A stretch of 64,000 nucleotides of DNA, from positions 1,741,001 to 1,805,000 of the forward strand of contig CP050293.1 of assembly GCA_014189435.1 (NCBI GenBank). The letters are read 5' to 3'. Under the pieces are notes generated by a model. The model made no database searches and was not told the DNA's origin. It saw nothing but the letters and a program-made list of their open reading frames with translations. The stretch comes from Mesorhizobium loti (GTDB lineage Bacteria > Pseudomonadota > Alphaproteobacteria > Rhizobiales > Rhizobiaceae). Both the position numbers and the translations under genes were made by a program. This document shows, in pieces, positions 1-8,640 of the stretch. How positions within the stretch are numbered: the stretch's first letter is position 1; each line of letters opens with the position of its first letter.

Positions 1-7
1 AATTTTG

Positions 8-319
8 ATGGCCGACTATCTTGCAGACGTGAAGAAATACGACGCTGGCGCCAGTGCGGATGTGGTCGAAAAGATCGTAAAGCACCTGGGTATCGCGCTC
101 AGGAACCGTGATTCCTCGCTGGTATCCTGCACCGACCCAAAGGAACTCGGGCGTGTCAGGGACAACTGGGTCGCCAAGAAGCTCGGCATCAGCGACGCAG
201 CGAAGGCCGATGCGGTGATCGAAAAGACCTGCAAGGCGATGGCGGCCGATAACACCAAGAGCCGGGTTACCTTCTATTACCTCGTCGCGAAGGACCTGGG
301 CAAGCTCGGCTCCCTCTGA
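8..319 (+). CDS. DUF2853 family protein
   Basis: A 103-residue small soluble protein beginning MADYLADVKKY, a start typical of the DUF2853 family of alphaproteobacteria. Its function is not known. A TTG codon lies directly before the ATG, and only seven bases of upstream sequence are in the window, so the true start could be slightly different and the ribosome binding site cannot be judged. It shows no signal peptide and no membrane segment. It is rich in Lys, Asp and Ala. It precedes thyA on the same strand with a gap of about 160 bases, too wide to assume one operon. Confidence 0.8.
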   Translation: MADYLADVKKYDAGASADVVEKIVKHLGIALRNRDSSLVSCTDPKELGRVRDNWVAKKLGISDAAKADAVIEKTCKAMAADNTKSRVTFYYLVAKDLGKLGSL

Positions 320-477
320 CGATCGCGCGCCAATTTGCAGGGCTGGCGCGGTCTAGGCGCCAGCCGGTGATGTTGCTGGGGACTGGCTGGCTTCGGGCAG
401 GGCTCGCGCTGCTTTGTGGTGTTCGATTGCCTGTCCGTCAGCTATGATGGCTGGACAACCGAATCGAGCCGGAACCG

Positions 478-1272
478 ATGCGCCAGTATCTCGACCTCCT
501 GCAGCACGTGCTGGACAACGGCGCCGATCGCGGCGACCGCACCGGCACCGGAACGCGCTCCGTCTTCGGCCACCAGATGCGGTTCGACCTGGCGCGCGGC
601 TTTCCAGTCACCACCACCAAGAAGCTGCATCTCAAATCGATCATCCATGAACTTCTGTGGTTCCTGGCCGGCGACACCAACATCAAATACCTGACCGACA
701 ACGGCGTTTCGATCTGGGACGAATGGGCCGACGAGAATGGCGATCTCGGCCCGGTCTACGGCAAGCAATGGCGCTCCTGGCCGGATGGCCATGGCGGCTC
801 GATCGACCAGATCGCGAATCTTCTCAAGGAGATACGCAAAAATCCTCAATCGCGGCGGTTGATCGTTTCGGCCTGGAATCCGGCCGAGGTGGAAGCGATG
901 GCGCTGCCGCCCTGCCACTGCCTGTTCCAGTTCTACGTTTCGGAAGGGCGGCTGTCCTGCCAGCTCTACCAGCGTTCCGCCGATATCTTCCTCGGCGTGC
1001 CGTTCAACATCGCTTCCTACGCCTTGCTGACGCTGATGGTGGCGCAGGTGACCGGGCTGAAGCCCGGCGATTTCGTCCACACGCTTGGTGACGCACATCT
1101 CTACTCGAACCATTTCGAGCAGGCGCGCGAACAGTTGCGGCGCACGCCGAGGGCGCTGCCGACGATGTGGATCAATCCGGAGGTGAAGGACCTGTTCGCC
1201 TTCCGCTTCGAGGATTTCCGGCTGGAAAACTACGTCGCCGATGCGTCGATCAAGGCGCCCATCGCCGTCTAA
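478..1272 (+). CDS. thyA: Thymidylate synthase ThyA
   Basis: Converts dUMP to dTMP using methylene-tetrahydrofolate, in the cytoplasm, for DNA synthesis. The protein has 264 residues, the same length as the E. coli enzyme. The catalytic cysteine sits in the motif ALPPCHCLF at residue 146, and the dUMP-binding and folate-binding segments (RTGTGT near residue 21, DAHLYSNH near residue 205) are present. It ends in the family-typical KAPIAV. The last 24 bases of the gene, including the stop, are repeated with two mismatches 91 bases downstream. Its usual rhizobial partner folA lies 5.5 kb away here, behind the molybdate genes, cobF and a DUF4424 gene. Confidence 0.97.
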   Translation: MRQYLDLLQHVLDNGADRGDRTGTGTRSVFGHQMRFDLARGFPVTTTKKLHLKSIIHELLWFLAGDTNIKYLTDNGVSIWDEWADENGDLGPVYGKQWRSWPDGHGGSIDQIANLLKEIRKNPQSRRLIVSAWNPAEVEAMALPPCHCLFQFYVSEGRLSCQLYQRSADIFLGVPFNIASYALLTLMVAQVTGLKPGDFVHTLGDAHLYSNHFEQAREQLRRTPRALPTMWINPEVKDLFAFRFEDFRLENYVADASIKAPIAV

Positions 1273-1365
1273 GGTATGTTGATATTCAGGTGATGCCGGC
1301 CTGCAAACGCCAGCTTCCTGCGCTTCCGGTGCTCACGTACGCAAGGCGCCGATCGCCGTCTAAGC
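1251..1365. repeat. Duplication of the thyA 3' end flanking a short insert
   Basis: Bases 1251-1274 (last codons and stop of thyA) and 1342-1365 match at 22 of 24 positions, 91 bases apart. The segment between them is non-coding and contains the 15-base word cttccggtgctcacg at 1323-1337, which occurs again at 14949-14963 inside another intergenic element. The arrangement looks like insertion of a short mobile or palindromic element that copied the target, or a local duplication. Confidence 0.7.
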
Positions 1366-1373
1366 CGCAAATT

Positions 1374-1583
1374 TCAGTCGATGCCGACCATGACGTCCGA
1401 GGCCTTGACCACGGCATAGGCCTGCTTGCCCTTTTCGAGCTTGAGATCGGCGACGGCCTCGTTGGTGATCGAGGCGGTGACGATGGCGCCGCCGCCGATG
1501 TCGATCCTGACATGCGAGGTGGTGGCTCCCTTGACGATCTCGGTGATCGTTCCCTTGAGGATATTGCGGGCGCTGATCTTCAT
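1374..1583 (-). CDS. Mop-type molybdate-binding protein (TOBE domain)
   Basis: A 69-residue single-domain molybdopterin/molybdate-binding protein, starting MKISARNILKG, a start shared by Mop domains. Proteins of this family form hexamers that store or buffer molybdate in the cytoplasm. The start at 1583 was chosen because it follows a clear AAGGAAA ribosome binding site and fits the domain boundary; the open frame extends upstream without homology. It is divergent from modA, and the intergenic region carries a candidate Mo-box, so both may answer to molybdate supply. The conserved pattern SHVRIDIGGG...TASIT is visible. Confidence 0.88.
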   Translation of the reverse strand: MKISARNILKGTITEIVKGATTSHVRIDIGGGAIVTASITNEAVADLKLEKGKQAYAVVKASDVMVGID

Positions 1584-1671
1584 CGGAGTTTCCTTCCGGG
1601 GTTTCGTTGCCGGTCTTAACAGAACAATTGGTGTCATACAGACGCTTTCACGGGACGCCGGGCCTTCCCTT

Positions 1672-1694
1672 GTTATATTCATGCGGATATATCG
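1672..1694. promoter_or_regulatory. Candidate Mo-box between the Mop gene and modA
   Basis: GTTATAT at 1672-1678 and ATATAT at 1687-1692 form an inverted arrangement separated by eight bases, resembling ModE-type operators of alphaproteobacteria (TATAT half sites facing each other). It lies about 50 bases before modA and about 90 bases before the divergent Mop gene. Assignment rests on pattern resemblance and on the ModE-like gene at 4457. Confidence 0.45.
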
Positions 1695-1742
1695 GTCAGC
1701 AGGCTTCGAGCCAATCGGATTTCAAACCAGGGAGAGTTTTCC

Positions 1743-2537
1743 ATGACGCGCAAAGGTTTCGGGTTGAGGGCGATCGCCATTGGCGGTTTTGCGGCGATGG
1801 TGATGGCGGCGGTGCCGGCAGCGCACGCGGAAGACAAGGTGGTGGTGTTTGCCGCGGCCAGCCTCAAGGACGCGCTCGACGCGGTGAACAAGGCCTGCGA
1901 GGCCGATGTCGGCGAAGCCGCGACCGTTTCCTATGCCGCAAGCTCGGCGCTGGCCAAGCAGATCGAGGGCGGGGCGCCGGCCGACGTCTTCATCTCGGCC
2001 GACCTCGACTGGATGAAATATCTCTCCGACAAGAAGCTGACGAAGCCGGACACCGAAGTGAAGCTGCTCGGCAACCAGATCGTGCTGGTGGCGCCGAAGG
2101 ACTCGGCGGTTGAAACCAGGATCGAGAAGGGCTTCGACCTCGCCAAGCTGATCGGCGACGGCAAGCTCGCCATGGGCGATTTCAAGGCGGTGCCGGCCGG
2201 CAAATATGGCAAGGCCGCACTTGAATCGCTCGGCGTCTGGTCCTCGGTCGAGGGCAAGGTGGCGCAGGCCGAGAATGTGCGCGCGGCGCTGAAGCTGGTT
2301 TCGACGGGCGAAGCGGCCCTTGGCATCGTCTACGCCACCGACGCGCATGCCGAAAAGGGCGTCAAGGTGGTCGGCACCTTCCCGGAGGATTCGCATCCGC
2401 CGATCATCTATCCGGTTGCCCAGACCGCCGATTCGAAGGACAAGGATACGCCGGCTTTCTTGAAATGCCTGCAGTCGGCCAAGGCGGCAGAGCTCTTCAA
2501 GGATCAGGGTTTTACCGTGCTCGCGCCAAGCAACTGA
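1743..2537 (+). CDS. modA: Molybdate ABC transporter substrate-binding protein ModA
   Basis: Periplasmic molybdate (and probably tungstate) binding protein that delivers the oxyanion to ModBC. It has 264 residues with a Sec signal peptide (about residues 1-29, ending near AHAED) followed by the ModA fold; the early segment VVVFAAASLKDAL and the segment ADVFISADLDWM are family hallmarks that contribute oxyanion contacts. The start follows GGGAG. It is the first gene of modABC, with 25 bases to modB. Confidence 0.96.
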   Translation: MTRKGFGLRAIAIGGFAAMVMAAVPAAHAEDKVVVFAAASLKDALDAVNKACEADVGEAATVSYAASSALAKQIEGGAPADVFISADLDWMKYLSDKKLTKPDTEVKLLGNQIVLVAPKDSAVETRIEKGFDLAKLIGDGKLAMGDFKAVPAGKYGKAALESLGVWSSVEGKVAQAENVRAALKLVSTGEAALGIVYATDAHAEKGVKVVGTFPEDSHPPIIYPVAQTADSKDKDTPAFLKCLQSAKAAELFKDQGFTVLAPSN

Positions 2538-2562
2538 GTTCCAAGGGGCTTCATCTCGCATT

Positions 2563-3267
2563 ATGAACTGGCTGCTGGACCTCACTCCCGACGAATGGAA
2601 TGCGGTCCGGCTGTCCATCAAGGTGGCGACGGTGGCGATGCTCGCCAGCCTGCCGCCGGGCATCTTGATCGCGCTGCTGCTTGCCCGGGGACAGTTCTGG
2701 GGCAAGACGCTGCTCAATGGGCTGGTGCATCTGCCGCTGATCCTGCCGCCCGTGGTGACCGGCTATCTGCTGCTGCTCACCTTCGGCCGGCGCGGTCCGG
2801 CAGGCGCCTTCCTGGCCGAGCATTTTGGCATTGTTTTCTCCTTCCGCTGGACGGGTGCGGCGCTGGCCTGCGGCGTCATGGGTTTTCCCCTGATGGTGCG
2901 CGCGATCCGGCTGTCGATCGAGGCGGTGGACCGCAGGATGGAAGCGGCGGCGGGAACGCTCGGCGCCAATCCGTTGTGGGTGTTCGCCACCATCACGCTG
3001 CCGCTGATCCTGCCTGGGCTGATCGCCGGCGCCATCCTGGCCTTCGCCAAGGCGATGGGCGAGTTCGGCGCGACCATCACCTTCGTCTCCAACATTCCCA
3101 ACGAGACGCAGACATTGCCATCGGCGATCTACACCTTCACGCAGGTGCCGGGCGGCGATGAGGGCGCGCTCCGTCTGACGCTGATTTCCATCGTCATTTC
3201 GATGGCCGCATTGGTGGCTTCGGAAGTGCTGGCGCGGCGTGTCGGCCGGCGGATGGATATCGAATGA
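2563..3267 (+). CDS. modB: Molybdate ABC transporter permease ModB
   Basis: Inner-membrane permease of the molybdate importer, 234 residues with about five membrane segments. The cytoplasmic coupling motif is visible in the stretch EAAAGTLGANPLWVF (the EAA loop, near residues 126-140), which contacts ModC. The 3' end overlaps the start of modC by four bases (ATGA), a sign of translational coupling. Confidence 0.96.
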   Translation: MNWLLDLTPDEWNAVRLSIKVATVAMLASLPPGILIALLLARGQFWGKTLLNGLVHLPLILPPVVTGYLLLLTFGRRGPAGAFLAEHFGIVFSFRWTGAALACGVMGFPLMVRAIRLSIEAVDRRMEAAAGTLGANPLWVFATITLPLILPGLIAGAILAFAKAMGEFGATITFVSNIPNETQTLPSAIYTFTQVPGGDEGALRLTLISIVISMAALVASEVLARRVGRRMDIE

Positions 3268-4376
3268 GTGTTCTCGTCGACATCAGCCATCGGCTGGGCG
3301 GTTTCGCCATCGACGCCCGCTTCGAAAGCGCCGGGCGGCTGACGGCGCTGTTCGGCCCATCGGGCTCGGGCAAGACGACGCTGATCAACATGATCGCCGG
3401 GCTGATCCGGCCCGACAAGGGACTTATCGAGGTCGACGGCCGCGTGCTGGTTGATACAGCTGCCGGCATTTTCGTACCGAAGCACAAGCGGCGTATCGGC
3501 ATGGTGTTCCAGGATGCGCGGCTGTTTCCGCATATGAGCGTGGCCAGCAATCTGCGTTACGGCCGCTGGTTCACGCCGCCGGCGGAGCGCTACGCTGACA
3601 TGGATGCCGTTGTCGACCTGCTCGGCATCGGTGCGCTCATGAACAGGCGGCCGGCAAAGCTCTCGGGCGGCGAGAAACAGCGCGTGGCGATCGGCCGGGC
3701 GCTGCTGACCAGCCCCAGGCTCCTGCTGATGGACGAGCCGCTGGCCTCGCTCGACGAGGCACGCAAGGCCGAGATCCTGCCCTATATCGAACGGCTGCGC
3801 GACGAGACGAAAATCCCGATCGTCTATGTCAGCCATTCCGTCGCCGAGGTGGCGCGGCTGGCCAGCGACGTGGTGATGCTGGCGCAAGGCCATGTCATCG
3901 CCAGCGGACCGACCGAAGCTGTGATGCAAAGGCTCGACCTGTTGCCCGCGGAGGAGCGTGGGGAGGGCGGCGCCGTGCTGTACACGAAGGTGCAGCATCA
4001 TGACGAGAATTTTGGCATGACCGTGCTCGGATCGGCCGCAGGCGAGATTCGTGTGCCACGCCTGGCGATAAAAACAGGTGCGCCGGTGCGCATCCGTATC
4101 CGTGCCCGCGATGTGATGATCGCCACCGAGAAACCGACAGGCCTTAGCGCGCTCAATATCCTGCCTGGCACGATTGTCGTGATCAGCCCGGGCGAAGCGG
4201 CGACGGTCGACGTCGGCATCGACTGCAACGGTGCAATCGTGCTGGCCCGCATTACGGAACAGTCGCGGCAGGCGCTGAAACTTCGGCTCGGCGGCAAGGT
4301 TTTCGCGGTGGTCAAGACGGTGAGCTTCGACCGGACGAACACCGGCGCCGGACTGCCCGTTGAGGCGGATGGATGA
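3264..4376 (+). CDS. modC: Molybdate ABC transporter ATP-binding protein ModC
   Basis: ATPase subunit of the molybdate importer, 370 residues. Walker A GPSGSGKTT is at residues 31-39, the ABC signature LSGGEKQR near residue 132, and Walker B LLLMDEPLASLD soon after. A C-terminal TOBE (Mop-like) domain covers roughly residues 295-360 and in this family binds molybdate to inhibit uptake. It overlaps modB by four bases and is followed 80 bases later by a ModE-like gene. Confidence 0.96.
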   Translation: MSVLVDISHRLGGFAIDARFESAGRLTALFGPSGSGKTTLINMIAGLIRPDKGLIEVDGRVLVDTAAGIFVPKHKRRIGMVFQDARLFPHMSVASNLRYGRWFTPPAERYADMDAVVDLLGIGALMNRRPAKLSGGEKQRVAIGRALLTSPRLLLMDEPLASLDEARKAEILPYIERLRDETKIPIVYVSHSVAEVARLASDVVMLAQGHVIASGPTEAVMQRLDLLPAEERGEGGAVLYTKVQHHDENFGMTVLGSAAGEIRVPRLAIKTGAPVRIRIRARDVMIATEKPTGLSALNILPGTIVVISPGEAATVDVGIDCNGAIVLARITEQSRQALKLRLGGKVFAVVKTVSFDRTNTGAGLPVEADG

Positions 4377-4456
4377 GGGCGCTATGGTTTTTCGGAATAG
4401 CGGTGTCGCCGGGGAGATTCTAGTATGGGATCGGACGTGACCGCGGAGGAGCAAAA

Positions 4457-4798
4457 ATGCCGTCGCTGAGCTTGCGGATAAATCTCGATCCCGACGGGCG
4501 CATCGGACCGGGCAAGATCGAGCTTTTGGAACAGATAGCCACTTTCGGCTCGATCTCGGCCGCCGCGCGCGGCATGGAGATGTCCTACAAGCATGCCTGG
4601 GACCTGGTCGAGGACATGAACCGGGTGTTCGGCAAGCCGCTGGTGGCGGCGCAGACCGGTGGCCGCAAGGGCGGCGGCGCGCAACTGACGGCCGTGGGGC
4701 TGGCAGTGGTCAGCCGCTTCCGCGCCATCGAGCGTGCGGCCGCCGCCGCGGCGGCGACGCATATGGAGGCACTGCAGGCGGAGATTGATGCGGGGTGA
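4457..4798 (+). CDS. ModE-like winged-helix transcriptional regulator, HTH domain only
   Basis: A 113-residue protein equal to the N-terminal LysR-type helix-turn-helix of ModE (GSISAAARGMEMSYKHAWDLVEDMN is the HTH region, quoted here from about residue 31; the GGRKGGGAQLT wing follows). Full ModE also carries two C-terminal Mop domains that sense molybdate; these are absent here. A separate Mop protein is encoded at 1374-1583. Regulation of the mod genes is the likely role. The start follows GGAGGAG with good spacing. Confidence 0.85.
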   Translation: MPSLSLRINLDPDGRIGPGKIELLEQIATFGSISAAARGMEMSYKHAWDLVEDMNRVFGKPLVAAQTGGRKGGGAQLTAVGLAVVSRFRAIERAAAAAAATHMEALQAEIDAG

Positions 4799-4802
4799 GC
4801 GG

Positions 4803-4886
4803 AAGGCAGTAGGGCAGAGAAATAACCAGGCATTCGTGTGCCGTCCTCCAGCACGAAACATCCTTCACCTACTGCCCTACTGCCTT
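4803..4886. repeat. 14-bp inverted repeat between convergent genes
   Basis: aaggcagtagggca at 4803-4816 is the exact reverse complement of 4873-4886, with 56 bases between. It lies between the convergent ends of the ModE-like gene and cobF. It could act as a bidirectional transcription end, but no T-run directly follows either arm. Confidence 0.5.
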
Positions 4887-4903
4887 ACTCCCCTATTGCC
4901 TTC

Positions 4904-5680
4904 CTATTCAGGTTTGCGGAGCAGATACGTGTCCATGATCCAGCCCTTTTTCCGGCGGGCTTCTTCGCGGGCTCTCTCAATCTCGGCGCCGACATCACTG
5001 ACCCGGCCCGAGATGAGAATCTCGTCCGGCGTGCCGAGATAGGCGCCCCAGTGGATCACGACATCCTTGTCGTCCAGCGTGTTGAAGGCGCATTTGCCGT
5101 CGAGCAGGACGACCGCGCTGGCGGCATTGTCCGGCATGCCCTCCTCAGTCAGGCGGCGGCCGGTGGTGATGAGGACGGAATCGCCGATGCGGTTCAGCGC
5201 CATCTTGTGGCCGGCGGCAAGCGCCTGGACGGCGGTAATGCCGGGTATCACCTCGAGCTCGAACGCCACATTGCCTCGCAGTCGCACGCGTTCGAGGATG
5301 CGCAGCGCGCTGTCGTAGAGTGAAGGATCGCCCCAGATCAGGAAGGCGCCGCAGCCGTCGCCCGCAATCTCGTCGCGGATCAAGCCCTCGTAGATCGCGG
5401 CGATCGCCTCATGCCAGTCATCGACGGTCGAGCGATAGGAGGGGGCCGGCCCATCTTCTAATGGCAGGTCGCGCACCGGCACGTCGAATTCGACGCGGCG
5501 TGATTTCGGGTTGGTGACGAAGCGGTCGCAGATCTGACGACGCAGCTCGGCAAGATCGTTCTTTTTCTCCCCCTTGTCAGGGATGAACAGCACATCTGCC
5601 TGGTTCAGGCCTGATATGGCCTGAACGGTCATGTGGTCGGGATTGCCGGCGCCGATGCCGATGACGAGAAGCTTGCGCAT
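4904..5680 (-). CDS. cobF: Precorrin-6A synthase (deacetylating) CobF
   Basis: SAM-dependent C1 methyltransferase of the aerobic cobalamin pathway that also removes the acetyl group from precorrin-5, giving precorrin-6A. It has 258 residues from MRKLLVIGIGAGNPDHMT, the tetrapyrrole-methylase start with the GxGxGxPDH pattern; the longer upstream frame has no homology. Further motifs are IWGDPSLYDS and VIPGITAVQALAA. It is separated by about 55 kb from the other cob genes in the window and stands alone, convergent to the ModE-like gene. Confidence 0.93.
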   Translation of the reverse strand: MRKLLVIGIGAGNPDHMTVQAISGLNQADVLFIPDKGEKKNDLAELRRQICDRFVTNPKSRRVEFDVPVRDLPLEDGPAPSYRSTVDDWHEAIAAIYEGLIRDEIAGDGCGAFLIWGDPSLYDSALRILERVRLRGNVAFELEVIPGITAVQALAAGHKMALNRIGDSVLITTGRRLTEEGMPDNAASAVVLLDGKCAFNTLDDKDVVIHWGAYLGTPDEILISGRVSDVGAEIERAREEARRKKGWIMDTYLLRKPE

Positions 5681-5823
5681 GGAGCGAACTCCTGCCCGAT
5701 CGGAACCTGTTAGTCCAGACCGTAGTCCAGACCCCTTTGATGTGCCCGCGGATGCGGAAGGGCTTTGAAACGCCACATTGAAACCGCTAGGGTCGCCAGG
5801 GCATTCTAGCCGAGGGGGCTTCC

Positions 5824-6825
5824 ATGTTGCGATATGTTCTGACCGCCGCGTTGGCCCTGTCGGCCGCGCCCGCACGCGCCAATGATTCGGTTGCCGAACT
5901 TGGCACCGGCGGCCTGATCCTGTCGCGCAGCGACGCCGTGGCGATGCAAAGCGAGGACCTCTTCATCTCACCGGAGAAGGTGACGGTCGATTACGTCTTC
6001 CACAACAACACGGACAAGGACGTCGACGCCATCGTTGCCTTCCCGATGCCCGATATATCGGGCAATCCCGAAGAGATCCCGGCGATCCCTGAAAATCAGA
6101 GTGACAATTTCCTCGGCTTCGAGGTGACGATCGATGGCGCGCCGGCAAAGCCGCAACTCGAGCAGAAGGCGTTGGCGCTCGGCATCGACGTCAGCGCCGA
6201 GCTGAAAGCGCAGAACGTGCCGTTCTATCCATTCGGCGACGCGGCGAAGGCGGCACTGGCGAAGCTGCCGCAGGCGGTTACCGATGACTGGGTCAACCGC
6301 GGCATCATCATCGAGGACACCGGCAGCGACGGCACCGAGACGAACAAGGTCTACACGCCGTTCTGGCAATTGCGTTCGACCTATTGGTGGCGTTCGACCT
6401 TTCCGGCCAACAAGGACGTCCACGTTTCCCACCGCTACAAGCCGAGCGTCGGCGGCACGTCTTCGGTCAGCTTTTTCTATGACGGCAAGTTCCAGGGGCA
6501 GTACGCCACCTACAAGACGCGCTACTGCATGGACGACACGTTCGAGAACGCGGTGCGCAAGGCGGCAAAGGATGGTCCAGACGGCTATCCGCAGTACAAC
6601 GAAAGCCGCATCGCCTATATCCTGACCACCGGCGGCAATTGGGCGGCAGGCACGATCGGCAAATTCAAGCTGACGGTCGACAAGGGCAATCCGAAAGCCT
6701 TGGTCTCGTTCTGCGGCGACAATGTCAAAAAGGTCGGGCCGACGACATTCGAGATGACGGCGGATGATTTCTATCCCGAGCACGACATCGATATCCTGAT
6801 CCTCGATCCAACGGACGATAATTGA
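5824..6825 (+). CDS. DUF4424 domain-containing secreted protein
   Basis: A 333-residue exported protein with a signal peptide of about 19 residues (cleavage near ARANDS) followed by a DUF4424 domain. The family occurs widely in rhizobia and its function is unknown. The N-terminal part carries LGTGGLILSRSDAVAM, a family-typical opening, then beta-rich sequence with several Trp/Tyr clusters. Its stop overlaps the folA start by one base (TGATG), so the two are probably transcribed and translated together. Confidence 0.88.
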   Translation: MLRYVLTAALALSAAPARANDSVAELGTGGLILSRSDAVAMQSEDLFISPEKVTVDYVFHNNTDKDVDAIVAFPMPDISGNPEEIPAIPENQSDNFLGFEVTIDGAPAKPQLEQKALALGIDVSAELKAQNVPFYPFGDAAKAALAKLPQAVTDDWVNRGIIIEDTGSDGTETNKVYTPFWQLRSTYWWRSTFPANKDVHVSHRYKPSVGGTSSVSFFYDGKFQGQYATYKTRYCMDDTFENAVRKAAKDGPDGYPQYNESRIAYILTTGGNWAAGTIGKFKLTVDKGNPKALVSFCGDNVKKVGPTTFEMTADDFYPEHDIDILILDPTDDN

Positions 6826-7343
6826 TGCACGTCGCAATCTACGTTGCCATTGCCGAGAACGGCGTGATCGGGCGGGACGGCGGGCTGCCCTGGCGGCTCT
6901 CCACCGATCTCAAGCGCTTCAAGGCCGACACGATGGGCAAGCCCATCATCATGGGCCGCAAGACCTATGAGGGTATCGGCCGGCCATTGCCGGGCAGGCT
7001 GAACATCGTCGTCACCCGCGACAAGGCCTGGCGCGCCGAAGGCGTCGAGGTGGCGCATTCGCTCGAAGCCGCGATCCAGCTGGCGACGGTGCGCGGGCGC
7101 TGCATGGTCGGTGTGGACGAGGTCTGCATCATCGGCGGCGGCGAAATCTATGCCCAGGCGCTGCTGCTGGCCGACCGGCTGCACGTCACTCATGTGCTGG
7201 CAGCGGTCGATGGCGATGCGCATTTCCCGCCGATCGATCCGGATTCCTGGCGCGTTGTCAGCTCGCAGGACGTTCCGGCCGGGGAAAAGGACAGCCACGC
7301 GACGCGCTATTCGGTTTACGAGCGCCGCCGCGAGAGACATTGA
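6825..7343 (+). CDS. folA: Dihydrofolate reductase
   Basis: Reduces dihydrofolate to tetrahydrofolate with NADPH, regenerating the cofactor used by ThyA. It has 172 residues. The substrate site GLPWRLSTDLKRFK, the motif IIMGRKTYEGIGRPLPGR and the NADPH-binding segment CIIGGGEIYAQAL are all visible. A TTG precedes the ATG; ATG at 6825 fits the family start MHVAIYVAIAENGVIGRDG. It overlaps the DUF4424 gene and precedes hflK by 170 bases. Confidence 0.96.
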   Translation: MHVAIYVAIAENGVIGRDGGLPWRLSTDLKRFKADTMGKPIIMGRKTYEGIGRPLPGRLNIVVTRDKAWRAEGVEVAHSLEAAIQLATVRGRCMVGVDEVCIIGGGEIYAQALLLADRLHVTHVLAAVDGDAHFPPIDPDSWRVVSSQDVPAGEKDSHATRYSVYERRRERH

Positions 7344-7512
7344 ACGATAAAAAGGGCATTGAAGGAAGACAAAGGGTCGCGACCGGACCAAATCGGACGA
7401 AGTCGGCAACGCATCGCGTTGAAAGCGCCTCGTGGCGTCCCTATAGAAGAACAATACTGGATTTTGCGCCGTAATACCGGCGCTTGAGGGAATTCCAAGC
7501 GAAAGGACATTC

Positions 7513-8640
7513 ATGCCCTGGAACGATAAGAGCGGCGGTGGCGGCGGCCCATGGGGCGGCGGCGGCGGCAACAATCAGGGGCCCTGGGGGCAGGGACCAA
7601 AGGGACCGAGCGGCCCACAGGGCTCGCCTCCCGATCTCGAAGACATCATCCGTCGCGGCCAGGACCGGCTGCGGCGCGCTCTGCCGGGTGGCGGCGGCGC
7701 AAGCCCGGCTATTTTCGCGCTGATCGCGGCGGCACTTGTGGTGCTGTGGGCGTTCAAGGCGGTTTACACCGTGCAGCCCGACGAGGTCGCGGTCGAACTG
7801 CGCTTCGGCAAGCCGAAGGCCGAACTGTCGCAGCCCGGCCTGCATTTCCATTGGTGGCCGCTCGAAACCGTCGAGACCGCCAAGATTTCCGAGCAGCTCG
7901 TCGATATCGGCGGCGGCGGCGCGACGAGTGGCAACACCTCCGGGCTGATGCTTACCGGCGACCAGAACATCGTCAACGTCCAGTTCTCGGTGGCCTATCA
8001 GGTCTCCGATCCGAGCGCGTATCTGTTCGACGTGTCCGATCCCGACGGCATGCTGCGGCAGGTTGCCGAAAGCGCCATGCGTGAAGCCGTCGGCCGCCGG
8101 CCGGCGCAGGACATCTTCCGCGACGACCGCCAGGGCATTGCCGCCTCAGTGCGTGAGATCATCCAGACGACGCTGGACGGCTACAAGGCCGGTCTCAACG
8201 TCAACGCCGTCTCGATCGAGGATGCGGCACCGCCACGCGAAGTGGCTGATGCGTTCGACGAGGTGCAGCGCGCCGAGCAGGACGAAGACAAGTTCGTCGA
8301 GCAGGCCAACCAGTACTCCAACCAGAAGCTCGGCCAGGCACGCGGCGAGGCCGCACAGATCCGCGAAGACGCGGCCGCCTACAAGAACCGGGTCGTGCAG
8401 GAAGCCGAGGGTGAGGCGCAGCGCTTTATCTCGGTCTATGACGAATATGCCAAGGCGCCCGACGTGACACGCAAGCGCCTCTACCTCGAAACCATGGAGA
8501 AGGTTCTGAAGGATTCCAACAAGGTCATCGTCGAGCAAGGCAACGGGCAGGGTGTTGTGCCCTATCTGCCGCTGCCGGCATTGCAGCCGAAAGCGCCGGC
8601 ACCAGCCGCTGCTGGTGGCGTGACGGGAGGTACCCAGTGA
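7513..8640 (+). CDS. hflK: FtsH protease modulator HflK
   Basis: Membrane-anchored SPFH-domain protein that, with HflC, forms a large cage around the FtsH protease and limits its action on membrane proteins. It has 375 residues: a Gly/Pro-rich N-terminal tail (residues 1-45), one membrane segment near residues 62-80, then the SPFH/band-7 domain and a coiled-coil region (about 255-310). The start follows AAAGGACATTC. The stop overlaps the hflC start (TGATG). Confidence 0.96.
   Translation: MPWNDKSGGGGGPWGGGGGNNQGPWGQGPKGPSGPQGSPPDLEDIIRRGQDRLRRALPGGGGASPAIFALIAAALVVLWAFKAVYTVQPDEVAVELRFGKPKAELSQPGLHFHWWPLETVETAKISEQLVDIGGGGATSGNTSGLMLTGDQNIVNVQFSVAYQVSDPSAYLFDVSDPDGMLRQVAESAMREAVGRRPAQDIFRDDRQGIAASVREIIQTTLDGYKAGLNVNAVSIEDAAPPREVADAFDEVQRAEQDEDKFVEQANQYSNQKLGQARGEAAQIREDAAAYKNRVVQEAEGEAQRFISVYDEYAKAPDVTRKRLYLETMEKVLKDSNKVIVEQGNGQGVVPYLPLPALQPKAPAPAAAGGVTGGTQ

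Noticed and set aside
3129..4454. Open frame of 441 codons on the minus strand
   Set aside because: Antisense to modC; modC has every ABC motif.
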